Positions 1-6,121 of a stretch of 7,874 bases of DNA are shown one piece after another. Origin of the DNA: REEB95 sp035632055. GTDB taxonomy: Bacteria > Pseudomonadota > Alphaproteobacteria > ATCC43930 > CGMCC-115725. The position numbers and the translations under genes were made by a program. Location of the stretch: the NCBI GenBank assembly GCA_035632055.1, contig DASQHO010000109.1, forward strand, positions 1 through 7,874, read 5' to 3'. The stretch's first letter is position 1. Every line of letters begins with the position of its first letter. The notes beneath the pieces are model-generated. The model was given only the letters and a program-made list of their open reading frames with translations. It made no database searches and was not told the DNA's origin.

Positions 1-1301
1 CGTTCGAGAATCGCGACGAAGAATCCGTCGGTGCCGTGCCGCGCCGGCGTCAGGCGCAGCATCGCGCCTTTCTCCGGCGGCTTGCCGCCGATGACGTCGC
101 GCCAGACCTTCCAGGCCGGTAGCAGAGAGAAATCGGCATGCGCCGCCAGGAACTTTTCAACCTGCTGCTCGTCTTCCTCGCGCAACAGCGAGCAGGTGGC
201 ATAGACCAGCCGGCCGCCCGGCTTCACCAGCCGCGCTGCCGAATCGAGGATATCGGCCTGGAGCGCGGCCAGCTCCGCCAGGTCTTCGGGCTTCAGACGC
301 CACTTGGCGTCGGGATTGCGCCGCCATGTGCCGGTGCCGGTGCACGGCGCGTCGACGAAGACGCGGTCGAAGCTCGCCTTGTGCCGCTTCACCCATTTGT
401 CGCGTGCGCCCGACAACGGCAGGCGCTGGACGATGCTGGCGCCGGCACGCCGCAGCCGCTCGGTAGCGCGTTCCAGCCGGCGCGCCGAGATATCGCTCGC
501 GATCAAGTGCCCGCGATTGTTCATGCTGGCGGCGAGCGCCAGCGTCTTGCCGCCGGCGCCGGCGCAGAAATCGATGACGCGCATACCGGGCCGCGCATCG
601 GCGAGCAGCGCCGCAACCTGCGAGCCTTCGTCCTGGACCTCGACCAAGCCGTCGCGAAAGGCGGGAAGGGTTCCGAGCGGCACCCGCTCCTTGAGACGCA
701 AACCGAGCGGCGACAGCGCCGTCATCTCGGCTTCGACGCCGGCGCTCTGCAAGGCGATGCGCGCCTTGCCGCGGTCGCCTTTGAGCGTGTTGGCGCGCAA
801 ATCGAGCGTCGCTTCGCCGTTGAGCGCTTCGGTCTCGCGCGCCAGATCCTTGCCGAGCGATGCCGCGAGGTGCGGTCCCAGCCATTCGGGAAAGTTGCCG
901 CGGACGTGCGGCGGCATGTCCTTGTGTTCGAGATCGCGGCCGGCGAGCGACGACACCATCGCGTTTTCGGTATCGGACAGCGCCGCCGGGCGGAAACGGT
1001 CGCCGTCAAAGGCGTCGCGGGTTTCGCTTGCCTTCCAGCTTTCGATCAGCGCCAAAGCCGCCAGCATGCGTCGGCGCGCATCGGCCGGCATGGTGCCGCC
1101 CGTCTGGCCGATCCACCAGTCAAGCTGCGCGCGGTGGCGTAGGACGGCGTAAATATGTTTGGAGATTGCCGCCCGATCGGACGAGCCGGCGAAGCGATGA
1201 CGCCGGAACCACTCCGCCACCAGATCGTCGGCGGGCGCCGTTCCCTTGTCGATGTCCGCGAGTAGCCCGATTGCCGCCTCGACCTGCGCGCCGGGCGTCA
1301 C
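1..1301 (-). CDS. rsmB: RsmB/RsmF-family 16S rRNA (cytosine-5) methyltransferase, C-terminus cut by window edge
   Basis: This cytoplasmic enzyme transfers a methyl group from S-adenosylmethionine to C5 of a cytosine in 16S rRNA. The frame is open for 433 codons from a GTG at 1301 to the left edge. A NusB-like N-terminal part spans roughly residues 1-150. The SAM-binding loop DFCAGAGGKT is at residues 244-253. Motif IV DAPC carries Cys320, and motif VI YATCS carries Cys370. In this family the motif VI Cys attacks the base and the motif IV Cys helps release it, so both needed cysteines are present. The final TDGFFVAILE resembles the family C-terminus, so only a few residues should be missing. 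The GTG start overlaps the guaB stop (GTGA), which suggests translational coupling. The start gives the family-like N-terminus MTPGAQVEAAIGLL. RsmB versus another NOL1/NOP2/Sun paralogue is not certain; the methyltransferase family is. Confidence 0.93.
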   Translation of the reverse strand, partial: MTPGAQVEAAIGLLADIDKGTAPADDLVAEWFRRHRFAGSSDRAAISKHIYAVLRHRAQLDWWIGQTGGTMPADARRRMLAALALIESWKASETRDAFDGDRFRPAALSDTENAMVSSLAGRDLEHKDMPPHVRGNFPEWLGPHLAASLGKDLARETEALNGEATLDLRANTLKGDRGKARIALQSAGVEAEMTALSPLGLRLKERVPLGTLPAFRDGLVEVQDEGSQVAALLADARPGMRVIDFCAGAGGKTLALAASMNNRGHLIASDISARRLERATERLRRAGASIVQRLPLSGARDKWVKRHKASFDRVFVDAPCTGTGTWRRNPDAKWRLKPEDLAELAALQADILDSAARLVKPGGRLVYATCSLLREEDEQQVEKFLAAHADFSLLPAWKVWRDVIGGKPPEKGAMLRLTPARHGTDGFFVAILE

Positions 1302-2761
1302 AGTTCCTGCCGGTAGTTCGGCGACTCGCGGGTGATGGCGATGTCGTGGACGTGACTCTCGCGCAGGCCGGCGCCGGTGATGCGCACGAATTTGCAGTTG
1401 CGCTGCATCTCGGGGATGGTGCGGTTGCCGGTATAGCCCATTGCCGCTTTGAGGCCGCCAACCAGCTGATGGACGACATTGGCGACCGGGCCTTTGTGCG
1501 GCACGCGGCCTTCGACGCCTTCCGGGACGAGCTTGAGCTCGTTTTGGACTTCCTGCTGGAAGTAGCGGTCGGCCGAGCCGCGCGCCATCGCGCCGACCGA
1601 GCCCATGCCGCGATAACTTTTGTACGATCGGCCTTGATAGAGGAACACTTCGCCGGGGCTTTCGTCGGTGCCCGCGAAGAGGGAGCCGAGCATCACGCAA
1701 TCGGCGCCGGCGGCAATCGCTTTGGCCAGATCGCCCGAGAACTTGACGCCGCCGTCGGCGACCACCGGCACGCCCTTTTTGCGGCAGGCTTCGACCACGT
1801 CGACGATGGCGGTGAGTTGCGGCATGCCGACGCCGGCGACGATACGCGTCGTGCAGATCGAACCTGGGCCGATGCCGACCTTCACCGCGTCGGCGCCGGC
1901 GTCGATCAGCGCCTCGGCGCCTTCGGGCGTGGCGATGTTGCCGGCGACGATCTGCGTGTAGTTGCTGAGCTTGCGGATGCGGTTGACGGTGTCGAGCACG
2001 CGCGACGAATGACCGTGCGCAGTGTCGACAACCAGAACGTCGACGCCGGCGTCGAACAACGCCTCGGCGCGCTTGACGCCATCCGGACCGGTGCCGGTAG
2101 CGGCGCCGGCCCGGAGGCGGCCGGCTTCGTCCTTGGTCGCGTTAGGGAAGCGCTGCGACTTCTCGATGTCTTTCACGGTAACCAGGCCGACACAGCGGAA
2201 ATCCTTGTCGACCACCAGAACCTTCTCGATCCGGTGCTGGTGCAGCAGCTTCTTGGCTTCGTCGCGCGTCACGTTCTCGCGCACCGTAACCAGCTTGTCT
2301 TTGGTCATCAGCTCGGCGATCGGCTGATGCGGGTTCGAGGCGAAGCGGACGTCGCGATTGGTGATGATGCCGACCAGCTTCTGCGTCTTGCGCTCGACCA
2401 CCGGGATGCCGGAGATCTTGTTGTCGGCCATCAGCTTGAGCGCGTCCGCCAACGTCGCGTCGGGATGGATGGTGACCGGGTTCACCACCATGCCGGCCTC
2501 GAATTTCTTCACCTTGCGGACTTCATCCGCCTGTTCGGCGATACCGAGATTGCGATGGATGATGCCGAGGCCGCCGACCTGCGCCATGGCGATGGCGAGC
2601 GCGCTTTCGGTCACTGTGTCCATCGCCGCCGACACCAGCGGAATGCCGAGCGCAATCTCGCGCGTGAGGCGCGTGTGCGTGTCAGTTTCGTTGGGGAGGA
2701 CCGCGGAGGCCGCAGGCACAAGCAGGACGTCGTCGAAAGTTAGCGCCTGCCGGATATCCAT
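1298..2761 (-). CDS. guaB: IMP dehydrogenase
   Basis: This cytoplasmic enzyme oxidises IMP to XMP with NAD+, the committing step of guanine nucleotide synthesis. The 487-residue length is normal for bacterial IMPDH. The N-terminus LTFDDVLLVP is typical. Two CBS domains interrupt the TIM barrel at about residues 92-145 and 152-205; in this family they bind adenine and guanine nucleotides and control activity. The catalytic loop GPGSICTT places the nucleophile at Cys303. ADGG (335-338) and GMGS (386-389) contact the IMP phosphate, and the flap holds the Arg399-Tyr400 pair equivalent to E. coli Arg401-Tyr402. The ATG has a GGGAGG Shine-Dalgarno at 2768-2773, six bases away, next to a hairpin. 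The TGA stop overlaps the rsmB start. The gene looks intact. Confidence 0.98.
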   Translation of the reverse strand: MDIRQALTFDDVLLVPAASAVLPNETDTHTRLTREIALGIPLVSAAMDTVTESALAIAMAQVGGLGIIHRNLGIAEQADEVRKVKKFEAGMVVNPVTIHPDATLADALKLMADNKISGIPVVERKTQKLVGIITNRDVRFASNPHQPIAELMTKDKLVTVRENVTRDEAKKLLHQHRIEKVLVVDKDFRCVGLVTVKDIEKSQRFPNATKDEAGRLRAGAATGTGPDGVKRAEALFDAGVDVLVVDTAHGHSSRVLDTVNRIRKLSNYTQIVAGNIATPEGAEALIDAGADAVKVGIGPGSICTTRIVAGVGMPQLTAIVDVVEACRKKGVPVVADGGVKFSGDLAKAIAAGADCVMLGSLFAGTDESPGEVFLYQGRSYKSYRGMGSVGAMARGSADRYFQQEVQNELKLVPEGVEGRVPHKGPVANVVHQLVGGLKAAMGYTGNRTIPEMQRNCKFVRITGAGLRESHVHDIAITRESPNYRQEL

Positions 2762-2767
2762 CTAATG

Positions 2768-2793
2768 CCTCCCGTTCGCCCGGGGTCGGGCGA
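2768..2793 (-). promoter_or_regulatory. guaB leader: stem-loop beside the Shine-Dalgarno
   Basis: On the guaB message, CGCCCG and CGGGCG (2787-2792 and 2777-2782) pair perfectly around a four-base loop, and a T-A pair at 2793/2776 extends the stem to seven. The GGGAGG Shine-Dalgarno (2768-2773) begins three bases after the stem. No U-run follows, so this is a poor intrinsic terminator for rlmE. It may instead affect guaB translation or message stability. The pairing and Shine-Dalgarno are seen directly; the function is inferred. Confidence 0.45.
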
Positions 2794-2805
2794 GGTTGGC
2801 GCCGC

Positions 2806-2811
2806 ATAATA
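2806..2811 (-). promoter_or_regulatory. possible guaB promoter -10 element
   Basis: On the minus strand TATTAT lies 45 bases upstream of the guaB ATG, inside the only sizeable gap of the minus-strand gene block. The region a -35 element should occupy (CTTCCC at 17-base spacing) does not resemble TTGACA, so this is weak. It would allow guaB-rsmB to be transcribed separately from ppx-rlmE. Confidence 0.22.
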
Positions 2812-2877
2812 CACGGAAGCGTCACTAAGGGAAGCGCGCCAAACGCCGCTCGGCGCATGCCTCGGATGCCGGAAAGC

Positions 2878-3612
2878 CTAGGCGGTGCGCCCGCGAAAAC
2901 CCTGCGCCACGAGATAAACCTCGGCCGATTCGCTACGCGAGGCCGGCGGCTTGGCGTGGCGGATTTGCGCGAAGTCGCGTTTCAGCCGCTGCAGCAACTC
3001 GCCTTCGGCGCCACCCTGATAGACTTTGCACACGAAGGCGCCGCCGGGCGCCAGCACCTCGGTCGCAAAATCGTAAGCGGCTTCGGCCAGTGCGACGATC
3101 TTCACATGATCGGTCTGGCTGTGGCCGGTCGCCGGCGCCGCCATGTCGGACAGAACAATGTCGGCCGGACCGCCGAGCGCCGCTTTGATCCGCGCCGGCG
3201 TTTCTGCCGCGGTGAAGTCGGCATGGATGAGCGTCGTGCCGGCGATCGGCGGCATGGCGAGTACGTCGACGCCAAGCACGAAGCCCTTGCCGCGGTCGCT
3301 GCCGGTGCGTTGGACTGCAATCTGCGCCCAGCCGCCGGGCGCCGCACCTAGATCGACGACGCGCATGCCCGGCTTCAGTAAGCGGAAACGGTCGTCGAGT
3401 TCGGCCAATTTGAACGCCGCGCGCGAGCGATAACCCAGCCGCTTGGCTTCACGCACATAAGGGTCGTTGAGTTGACGCTGCAGCCACTGGGTTGACGACG
3501 CCTTGCGGCGGCCGGCCGTCTTGATGCGCACGGCAGCGCCGCGCGGCGATCCGCCGCCCTTTCCGCCGGCGCCGGTCCGGCTGCCAGACGGCCACGATCC
3601 TTTACGCGCCAT
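2878..3612 (-). CDS. rlmE: 23S rRNA (uridine-2'-O) methyltransferase RlmE (FtsJ/RrmJ)
   Basis: This enzyme methylates the 2'-O of U2552 in the A-loop of 23S rRNA on the large subunit and aids late 50S assembly. With the ATG at 3612 it has 244 residues. The catalytic K-D-K-E set is complete: Lys68 in SRAAFKLAELD, Asp156 in LSDMAAP, Lys196 in FVCKVYQG and Glu231 in SAEVYLV. The spacing between them is nearly that of E. coli Lys38-Asp124-Lys164-Glu199. The SAM loop DLGAAPGGW is at 87-95. The first ~38 residues are Gly/Arg/Lys-rich, longer than in E. coli, and may help bind rRNA. A longer frame reaches 3774 but lies entirely inside ppx and is arginine-rich, so I chose MARKGS. The start shares one base with the ppx stop (TGATG). 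No strong Shine-Dalgarno is seen, which fits coupling to ppx translation. Confidence 0.95.
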   Translation of the reverse strand: MARKGSWPSGSRTGAGGKGGGSPRGAAVRIKTAGRRKASSTQWLQRQLNDPYVREAKRLGYRSRAAFKLAELDDRFRLLKPGMRVVDLGAAPGGWAQIAVQRTGSDRGKGFVLGVDVLAMPPIAGTTLIHADFTAAETPARIKAALGGPADIVLSDMAAPATGHSQTDHVKIVALAEAAYDFATEVLAPGGAFVCKVYQGGAEGELLQRLKRDFAQIRHAKPPASRSESAEVYLVAQGFRGRTA

Positions 3613-4649
3613 CAGGCCACGCGCGGCTCGCCGGCGCCGACCAGGCTCATCAGTATGCCTTCGCGGATGCCGCGATCGGCGACTGCCAGCCGGCCGATCG
3701 GCCAGAGCGAGCAGATCGCCTCGAGAATTGCGCAGCCCGACAGCACGAGATCGGCGCGATCCTGACCGATACACGGATGCGCGGCGCGATCGGCATAGGC
3801 CATGGCGAAGAGCTGACGCGTCACGCGCGCGATCGCGGAGAAATCGAGCGCCGTGCCGTCGACGCGCGCCCGGATGTAGCGCGGCAGATTGAGATAGAGC
3901 GCGCTCAGAATGGTGACCGTGCCCGAGCTGCCGAGCATCTGGACCTCGCCGGCCCGGATATGCCGGCCGATGTCGAACCGCTCCGCAAAGGCTGCCAGGT
4001 TGTCGCGCATCTCTTCGACGATTGCGCGATAGGTCGCCGCCGACAGATCACGACCGCCATAGCGGTCGGCGAAGGTGACGACTCCTTGCGGGATCGAGAT
4101 AGAGCCGTCGATAACCGGCGCCGCTGCGGGGTCGGGCGGCACCGCGACCCATGCCAGTTCGGTCGATCCGCCGCCGATATCGAAAACGAGGGCGCGCGGC
4201 TTGCTGCGATCGAGCAACGGCGCGCAGCCGCTCACCACCAGCCGCACTTCCTCGTCGCTGGAGATGATCTCCATGGTAATGCCGGTTGCCGCGCGGACGC
4301 GCGCGAGAAACTCGGCACAGTTTTCCGCGCGGCGGCAGGCCTCTGTAGCGACATAACGCGCGGCGCCGACGCGCCGTCCGGCGATCCGTTCGGCGCAGAT
4401 CCTAAGCGCCTCGATGGTGCGCGCCATCGCCGCCTCGGAAAGGCGGCCGGTCGCCGCCAGGCCTTCGCCCAGCCGCACAATCCGCGAAAATGCATCGACG
4501 ACGCGAAATCCATCGCTGCCGGTGGCACGCGCCATCAGCAACCGGCAATTGTTGGTGCCGAGATCGAGCGCGGCATAGGTCGTTGCGCCGCTTTCACCGG
4601 TCTGAGCGCGATAGGGGGACGGTAGGGGTATCGACACGCGGCTGCTCAT
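3612..4649 (-). CDS. ppx: Ppx/GppA-family phosphatase (exopolyphosphatase / pppGpp phosphatase)
   Basis: Members of this ASKHA-fold family release phosphate from polyphosphate chains (Ppx) or convert pppGpp to ppGpp (GppA). Sequence alone does not separate the two. The 345 residues show the first phosphate-binding motif LDLGTNNCRLLM at 28-39. The stretch SSDEEVRLV (130-138) matches the position of the family's catalytic glutamate. The second phosphate motif VFDIGGGSTEL is at 155-165, and GSSGTVTILSAL follows at 240-251. The short length corresponds to domains I-II only, without the C-terminal HD-like and helical domains of the ~510-residue E. coli enzymes, as is common in alphaproteobacteria. 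The ATG at 4649 lacks a clear Shine-Dalgarno. The gene heads the minus-strand block and overlaps rlmE by one base. The symbol follows common usage; gppA is equally defensible. Confidence 0.9.
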   Translation of the reverse strand: MSSRVSIPLPSPYRAQTGESGATTYAALDLGTNNCRLLMARATGSDGFRVVDAFSRIVRLGEGLAATGRLSEAAMARTIEALRICAERIAGRRVGAARYVATEACRRAENCAEFLARVRAATGITMEIISSDEEVRLVVSGCAPLLDRSKPRALVFDIGGGSTELAWVAVPPDPAAAPVIDGSISIPQGVVTFADRYGGRDLSAATYRAIVEEMRDNLAAFAERFDIGRHIRAGEVQMLGSSGTVTILSALYLNLPRYIRARVDGTALDFSAIARVTRQLFAMAYADRAAHPCIGQDRADLVLSGCAILEAICSLWPIGRLAVADRGIREGILMSLVGAGEPRVA

Positions 4650-4664
4650 GTGACCGGGTTCCGC

Positions 4665-4686
4665 CGATGCTACCGCATCGATGCGG
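4665..4686. promoter_or_regulatory. overlapping palindromes in the ppx leader
   Basis: CCGCATCGATGCGG at 4673-4686 is a perfect 14-bp palindrome, 24 bases upstream of the ppx ATG. It shares bases with a second inverted repeat, CGATGC (4665-4670) and GCATCG (4675-4680), around a TACC loop. The two pairings cannot form together. It could be a dimeric regulator's operator or alternative RNA structures in the leader. The symmetry is directly seen; the role is inferred. Confidence 0.4.
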
Positions 4687-4767
4687 CGAAGCGAAGTGCC
4701 CTCGGCCGGTGCGCCGTAGCCTACCGATTATTCGGCGCCACAGCATAGGGCATACGGCATCCGGCGA

Positions 4768-4796
4768 TTAATTCGGCCGCGGCCCCGGCCTATATC
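4768..4796 (+). promoter_or_regulatory. possible promoter of the small exported protein gene
   Basis: TTAATT (4768-4773) and TATATC (4791-4796) are separated by 17 bases, a sigma-70-like layout. A transcript would start near 4803 and leave a leader of about 45 bases before the ATG at 4850. The match is moderate, but the element lies in an AT-richer patch of a GC-rich intergenic region and points at the right gene. Confidence 0.38.
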
Positions 4797-4836
4797 GCTG
4801 TCGTGAGCTCGCCAATCCCGGTTGGCCCACGTTTAA

Positions 4837-4843
4837 AAGGAGA
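4837..4843 (+). promoter_or_regulatory. strong Shine-Dalgarno deciding the 4850 start
   Basis: AAGGAGA precedes the ATG at 4850, with seven bases between GGAG and the start. It supports real translation of a gene short enough to be missed by a length cut-off. The 11-base string AAGGAGAAATC recurs at 6109-6119 before the azoreductase-like gene. Confidence 0.7.
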
Positions 4844-4849
4844 AATCTC

Positions 4850-5029
4850 ATGCGTACCTTGACGATTCTGCGGGCGTTGACGCTCGCCGCCGCATTGTCC
4901 GCACCACTGGCCCAGGCTGCGTTGGCCAACCAGCAGGAGCAGCAGGCGATGACGAGTCAGAGCGCTGCGTCGGCTCCGGTGTTCATCACTGGTCCGTACG
5001 ATCACCCGATTTCGACGGCCGGCAACTAA
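4850..5029 (+). CDS. small exported hypothetical protein, 59 residues
   Basis: I do not recognise a family. The 59-residue product begins MRTLTILRAL with basic residues. An Ala/Leu-rich hydrophobic stretch follows to about residue 21, then a likely signal-peptidase site near AQA (21-23) or ALA (24-26). Cleavage would leave a soluble tail of roughly 33-36 residues. That tail is a Gln/Glu-rich patch (NQQEQQ, 27-32), then Ser/Ala, then PVFITGPYDHPISTAGN at the C-terminus. There is no cysteine, so it is neither a lipoprotein nor disulfide-bonded. A strong Shine-Dalgarno, a plausible promoter, an in-frame TAA and a terminator-like hairpin downstream support a real gene. It is divergent from ppx and convergent with lysR, so it appears monocistronic. 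A periplasmic or secreted peptide is the inference; the function is unknown. Confidence 0.72.
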   Translation: MRTLTILRALTLAAALSAPLAQAALANQQEQQAMTSQSAASAPVFITGPYDHPISTAGN

Positions 5030-5043
5030 CATCGACGACCACA

Positions 5044-5086
5044 ACAAGATGAGCCCGCCGCCCGCATGGGCGGCGGCTCAGCTTGT
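5044..5086. terminator. long hairpin between convergent genes, likely bidirectional terminator
   Basis: The left arm GAGCCCGCCGCCC (5051-5063) pairs with GGGCGGCGGCTC (5068-5079) around a GCAT loop, with one bulged C. The stem continues outward with T5050-A5080, one A-G mismatch, then ACAAG (5044-5048) with CTTGT (5082-5086). It starts 15 bases after the small protein's stop and covers the lysR TGA and its last codons. U-runs are modest on both sides (TCTTGTTGT on the minus strand). Its position between converging genes suits termination of both. Confidence 0.6.
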
Positions 5087-5995
5087 GGCATTCTGCCGGT
5101 TCTTGAGGTTGGCGCGCAGAAAATTGACCAGCGCTTGCAGCGGCGGCGGGACGTGCCGCCGGTTCGGATAATAGAGAAAGAATCCGTCCGGTTCGGGTGG
5201 CTGCCAGGATTCCAGCAGCGGCACTAACCGCCCGTCGGCAACCGCATCCTCCACGTAATGCCAGCTCCCGGAGAGGAGGCCGACGCCGTCGAGCGCGGCG
5301 CGCACGGCCATGTCGGGGGCGTTGACCATGAGCGAACCTTCCGGCGTGATTTCGAAGCTCTTGCCGTTTTCAAAGAAACGCCACGGAAGGATCGCGCCGC
5401 CCGGCAGCCGGAAAAGGATGGCCTTGTGCCGCGCGAGATCGTGCGGAGTCTGCGGCGCCGCGTGTTGTGCAAGGTAGCTCGGTGCAGCGACCACGACGCG
5501 CCGGATCGGATCGGAGATCCGGACCGCAATCATGTCGCGGTCGATGGTCTTGCTCAAACGGATGCCGGCGTCGAAGCGATCGGCGACGATGTCAACCAGC
5601 GCGGTGTCGACCGAAATATCGAGTCGGATGTCGGGATAGGCGGCAAAGAAGCGCTGCAACACCGGCGCCAGCACGAAGCTCGCGGCCGGCGGCGGCACGG
5701 TCAGGCGGATGAGGCCGGCCGGCTTGTCGCGAAAGGCGTGGACGGCATCGATCGCCGCGTCGAAATCGGCGAACAACGGGCGCAAGCGTTCGAGCAGGCG
5801 CTCGCCCGCTTCGGTCGGCGCCACGCTGCGCGTGGTACGGTTGAGCAGACGCACGCCCAATCGTTCTTCGAGTTCGCGAATCGTCTGGCTCAGCGTCGAC
5901 GGTGACATGCCGAGCGCGACCGCCGCCTTGGCGAATGAGCGCCTCTCGGCGATTTCAGCAAAGGCGCTCATCTCCTCGAGCCCGGGGTTCCGCAT
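5078..5995 (-). CDS. LysR-family transcriptional regulator
   Basis: This cytoplasmic DNA-binding regulator has 305 residues, typical for the family. The winged helix-turn-helix fills about residues 5-65. SFAKAAVALGMSPSTLSQTI (20-39) is the helix-turn-helix core, and RLLNRTTRSVAPTEAG follows at 49-64. The effector-binding domain runs from about residue 92 to 300 and begins with IRLTVPPPAA. It resembles the large alphaproteobacterial LysR group whose members often sit divergent from an oxidoreductase gene; no effector can be named. A longer frame reaches 6067, but MRNPGLEEMSAF is the usual family N-terminus. That start has CGGAG about ten bases upstream on its strand. The gene is divergent from the azoreductase-like remnant at 6122 and shares a 126-base intergenic region with it. 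Autoregulation from that region is likely by family habit. The gene looks intact. Confidence 0.93.
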   Translation of the reverse strand: MRNPGLEEMSAFAEIAERRSFAKAAVALGMSPSTLSQTIRELEERLGVRLLNRTTRSVAPTEAGERLLERLRPLFADFDAAIDAVHAFRDKPAGLIRLTVPPPAASFVLAPVLQRFFAAYPDIRLDISVDTALVDIVADRFDAGIRLSKTIDRDMIAVRISDPIRRVVVAAPSYLAQHAAPQTPHDLARHKAILFRLPGGAILPWRFFENGKSFEITPEGSLMVNAPDMAVRAALDGVGLLSGSWHYVEDAVADGRLVPLLESWQPPEPDGFFLYYPNRRHVPPPLQALVNFLRANLKNRQNATS

Positions 5996-6024
5996 TTTTC
6001 CAATTCTCCGAAGGACGCATGCGA

Positions 6025-6030
6025 ATTCTA
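6025..6030 (-). promoter_or_regulatory. possible lysR -10 element
   Basis: On the minus strand TAGAAT matches TATAAT at five of six positions and lies about 30 bases upstream of the lysR ATG. No convincing -35 element is present at normal spacing, as would be acceptable for a regulated or weak promoter. Confidence 0.25.
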
Positions 6031-6060
6031 GCCATTCGGCCGCGGCAGCCCCTTGCCATT

Positions 6061-6080
6061 TTTGCAATGCACCAAATTTG
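6061..6080. promoter_or_regulatory. candidate LysR operator in the divergent intergenic region
   Basis: TTTG (6061-6064) and CAAA (6073-6076) form an inverted repeat with eight bases between them. The block fits the T-N11-A form of LysR-type binding sites. It overlaps a perfect 8-bp palindrome, CAAATTTG (6073-6080). The site lies between lysR and the 6122 gene, where LysR-type regulators usually bind. The symmetry is seen; binding is inferred. Confidence 0.4.
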
Positions 6081-6121
6081 TTGACGCGGGCCTAACCGTC
6101 CGCACAACAAGGAGAAATCCA

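Noticed and set aside
138..1142. Plus-strand frames of 334 and 282 codons opposite rsmB
   Set aside because: Both lie over the rsmB coding sequence, which carries both catalytic cysteines. Neither has a recognisable domain or Shine-Dalgarno.
860..2743. 627-codon plus-strand open frame opposite guaB and rsmB
   Set aside because: It is antisense to two complete, motif-bearing enzymes. Its composition (Asp/Ala/Arg/His-rich, no motif) is that of a mirror frame in GC-rich DNA.
3613..3774. Upstream extension of rlmE to a start at 3774
   Set aside because: The extra 54 residues are read out of frame through the end of ppx, are arginine-rich and are not part of the RlmE fold.
3777..4625. 282-codon plus-strand frame opposite ppx
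   Set aside because: It is a mirror of the ppx frame; the minus-strand product has both phosphate-binding motifs.
5258..5905. 215-codon plus-strand frame opposite lysR
   Set aside because: Antisense shadow of an intact LysR regulator.
5996..6067. Upstream extension of lysR to 6067
   Set aside because: It would cover the putative operator and add 24 atypical residues before the standard MRNPGL N-terminus.
6081..6109. TTGACG as -35 with ACAACA as -10 for the 6122 gene
   Set aside because: The -10 match is poor, and the transcript would start inside the Shine-Dalgarno.
6053..6121. Upstream TTG start for the azoreductase-like gene
   Set aside because: There is no Shine-Dalgarno, whereas the ATG at 6122 has an excellent one and aligns with the AzoR N-terminus.
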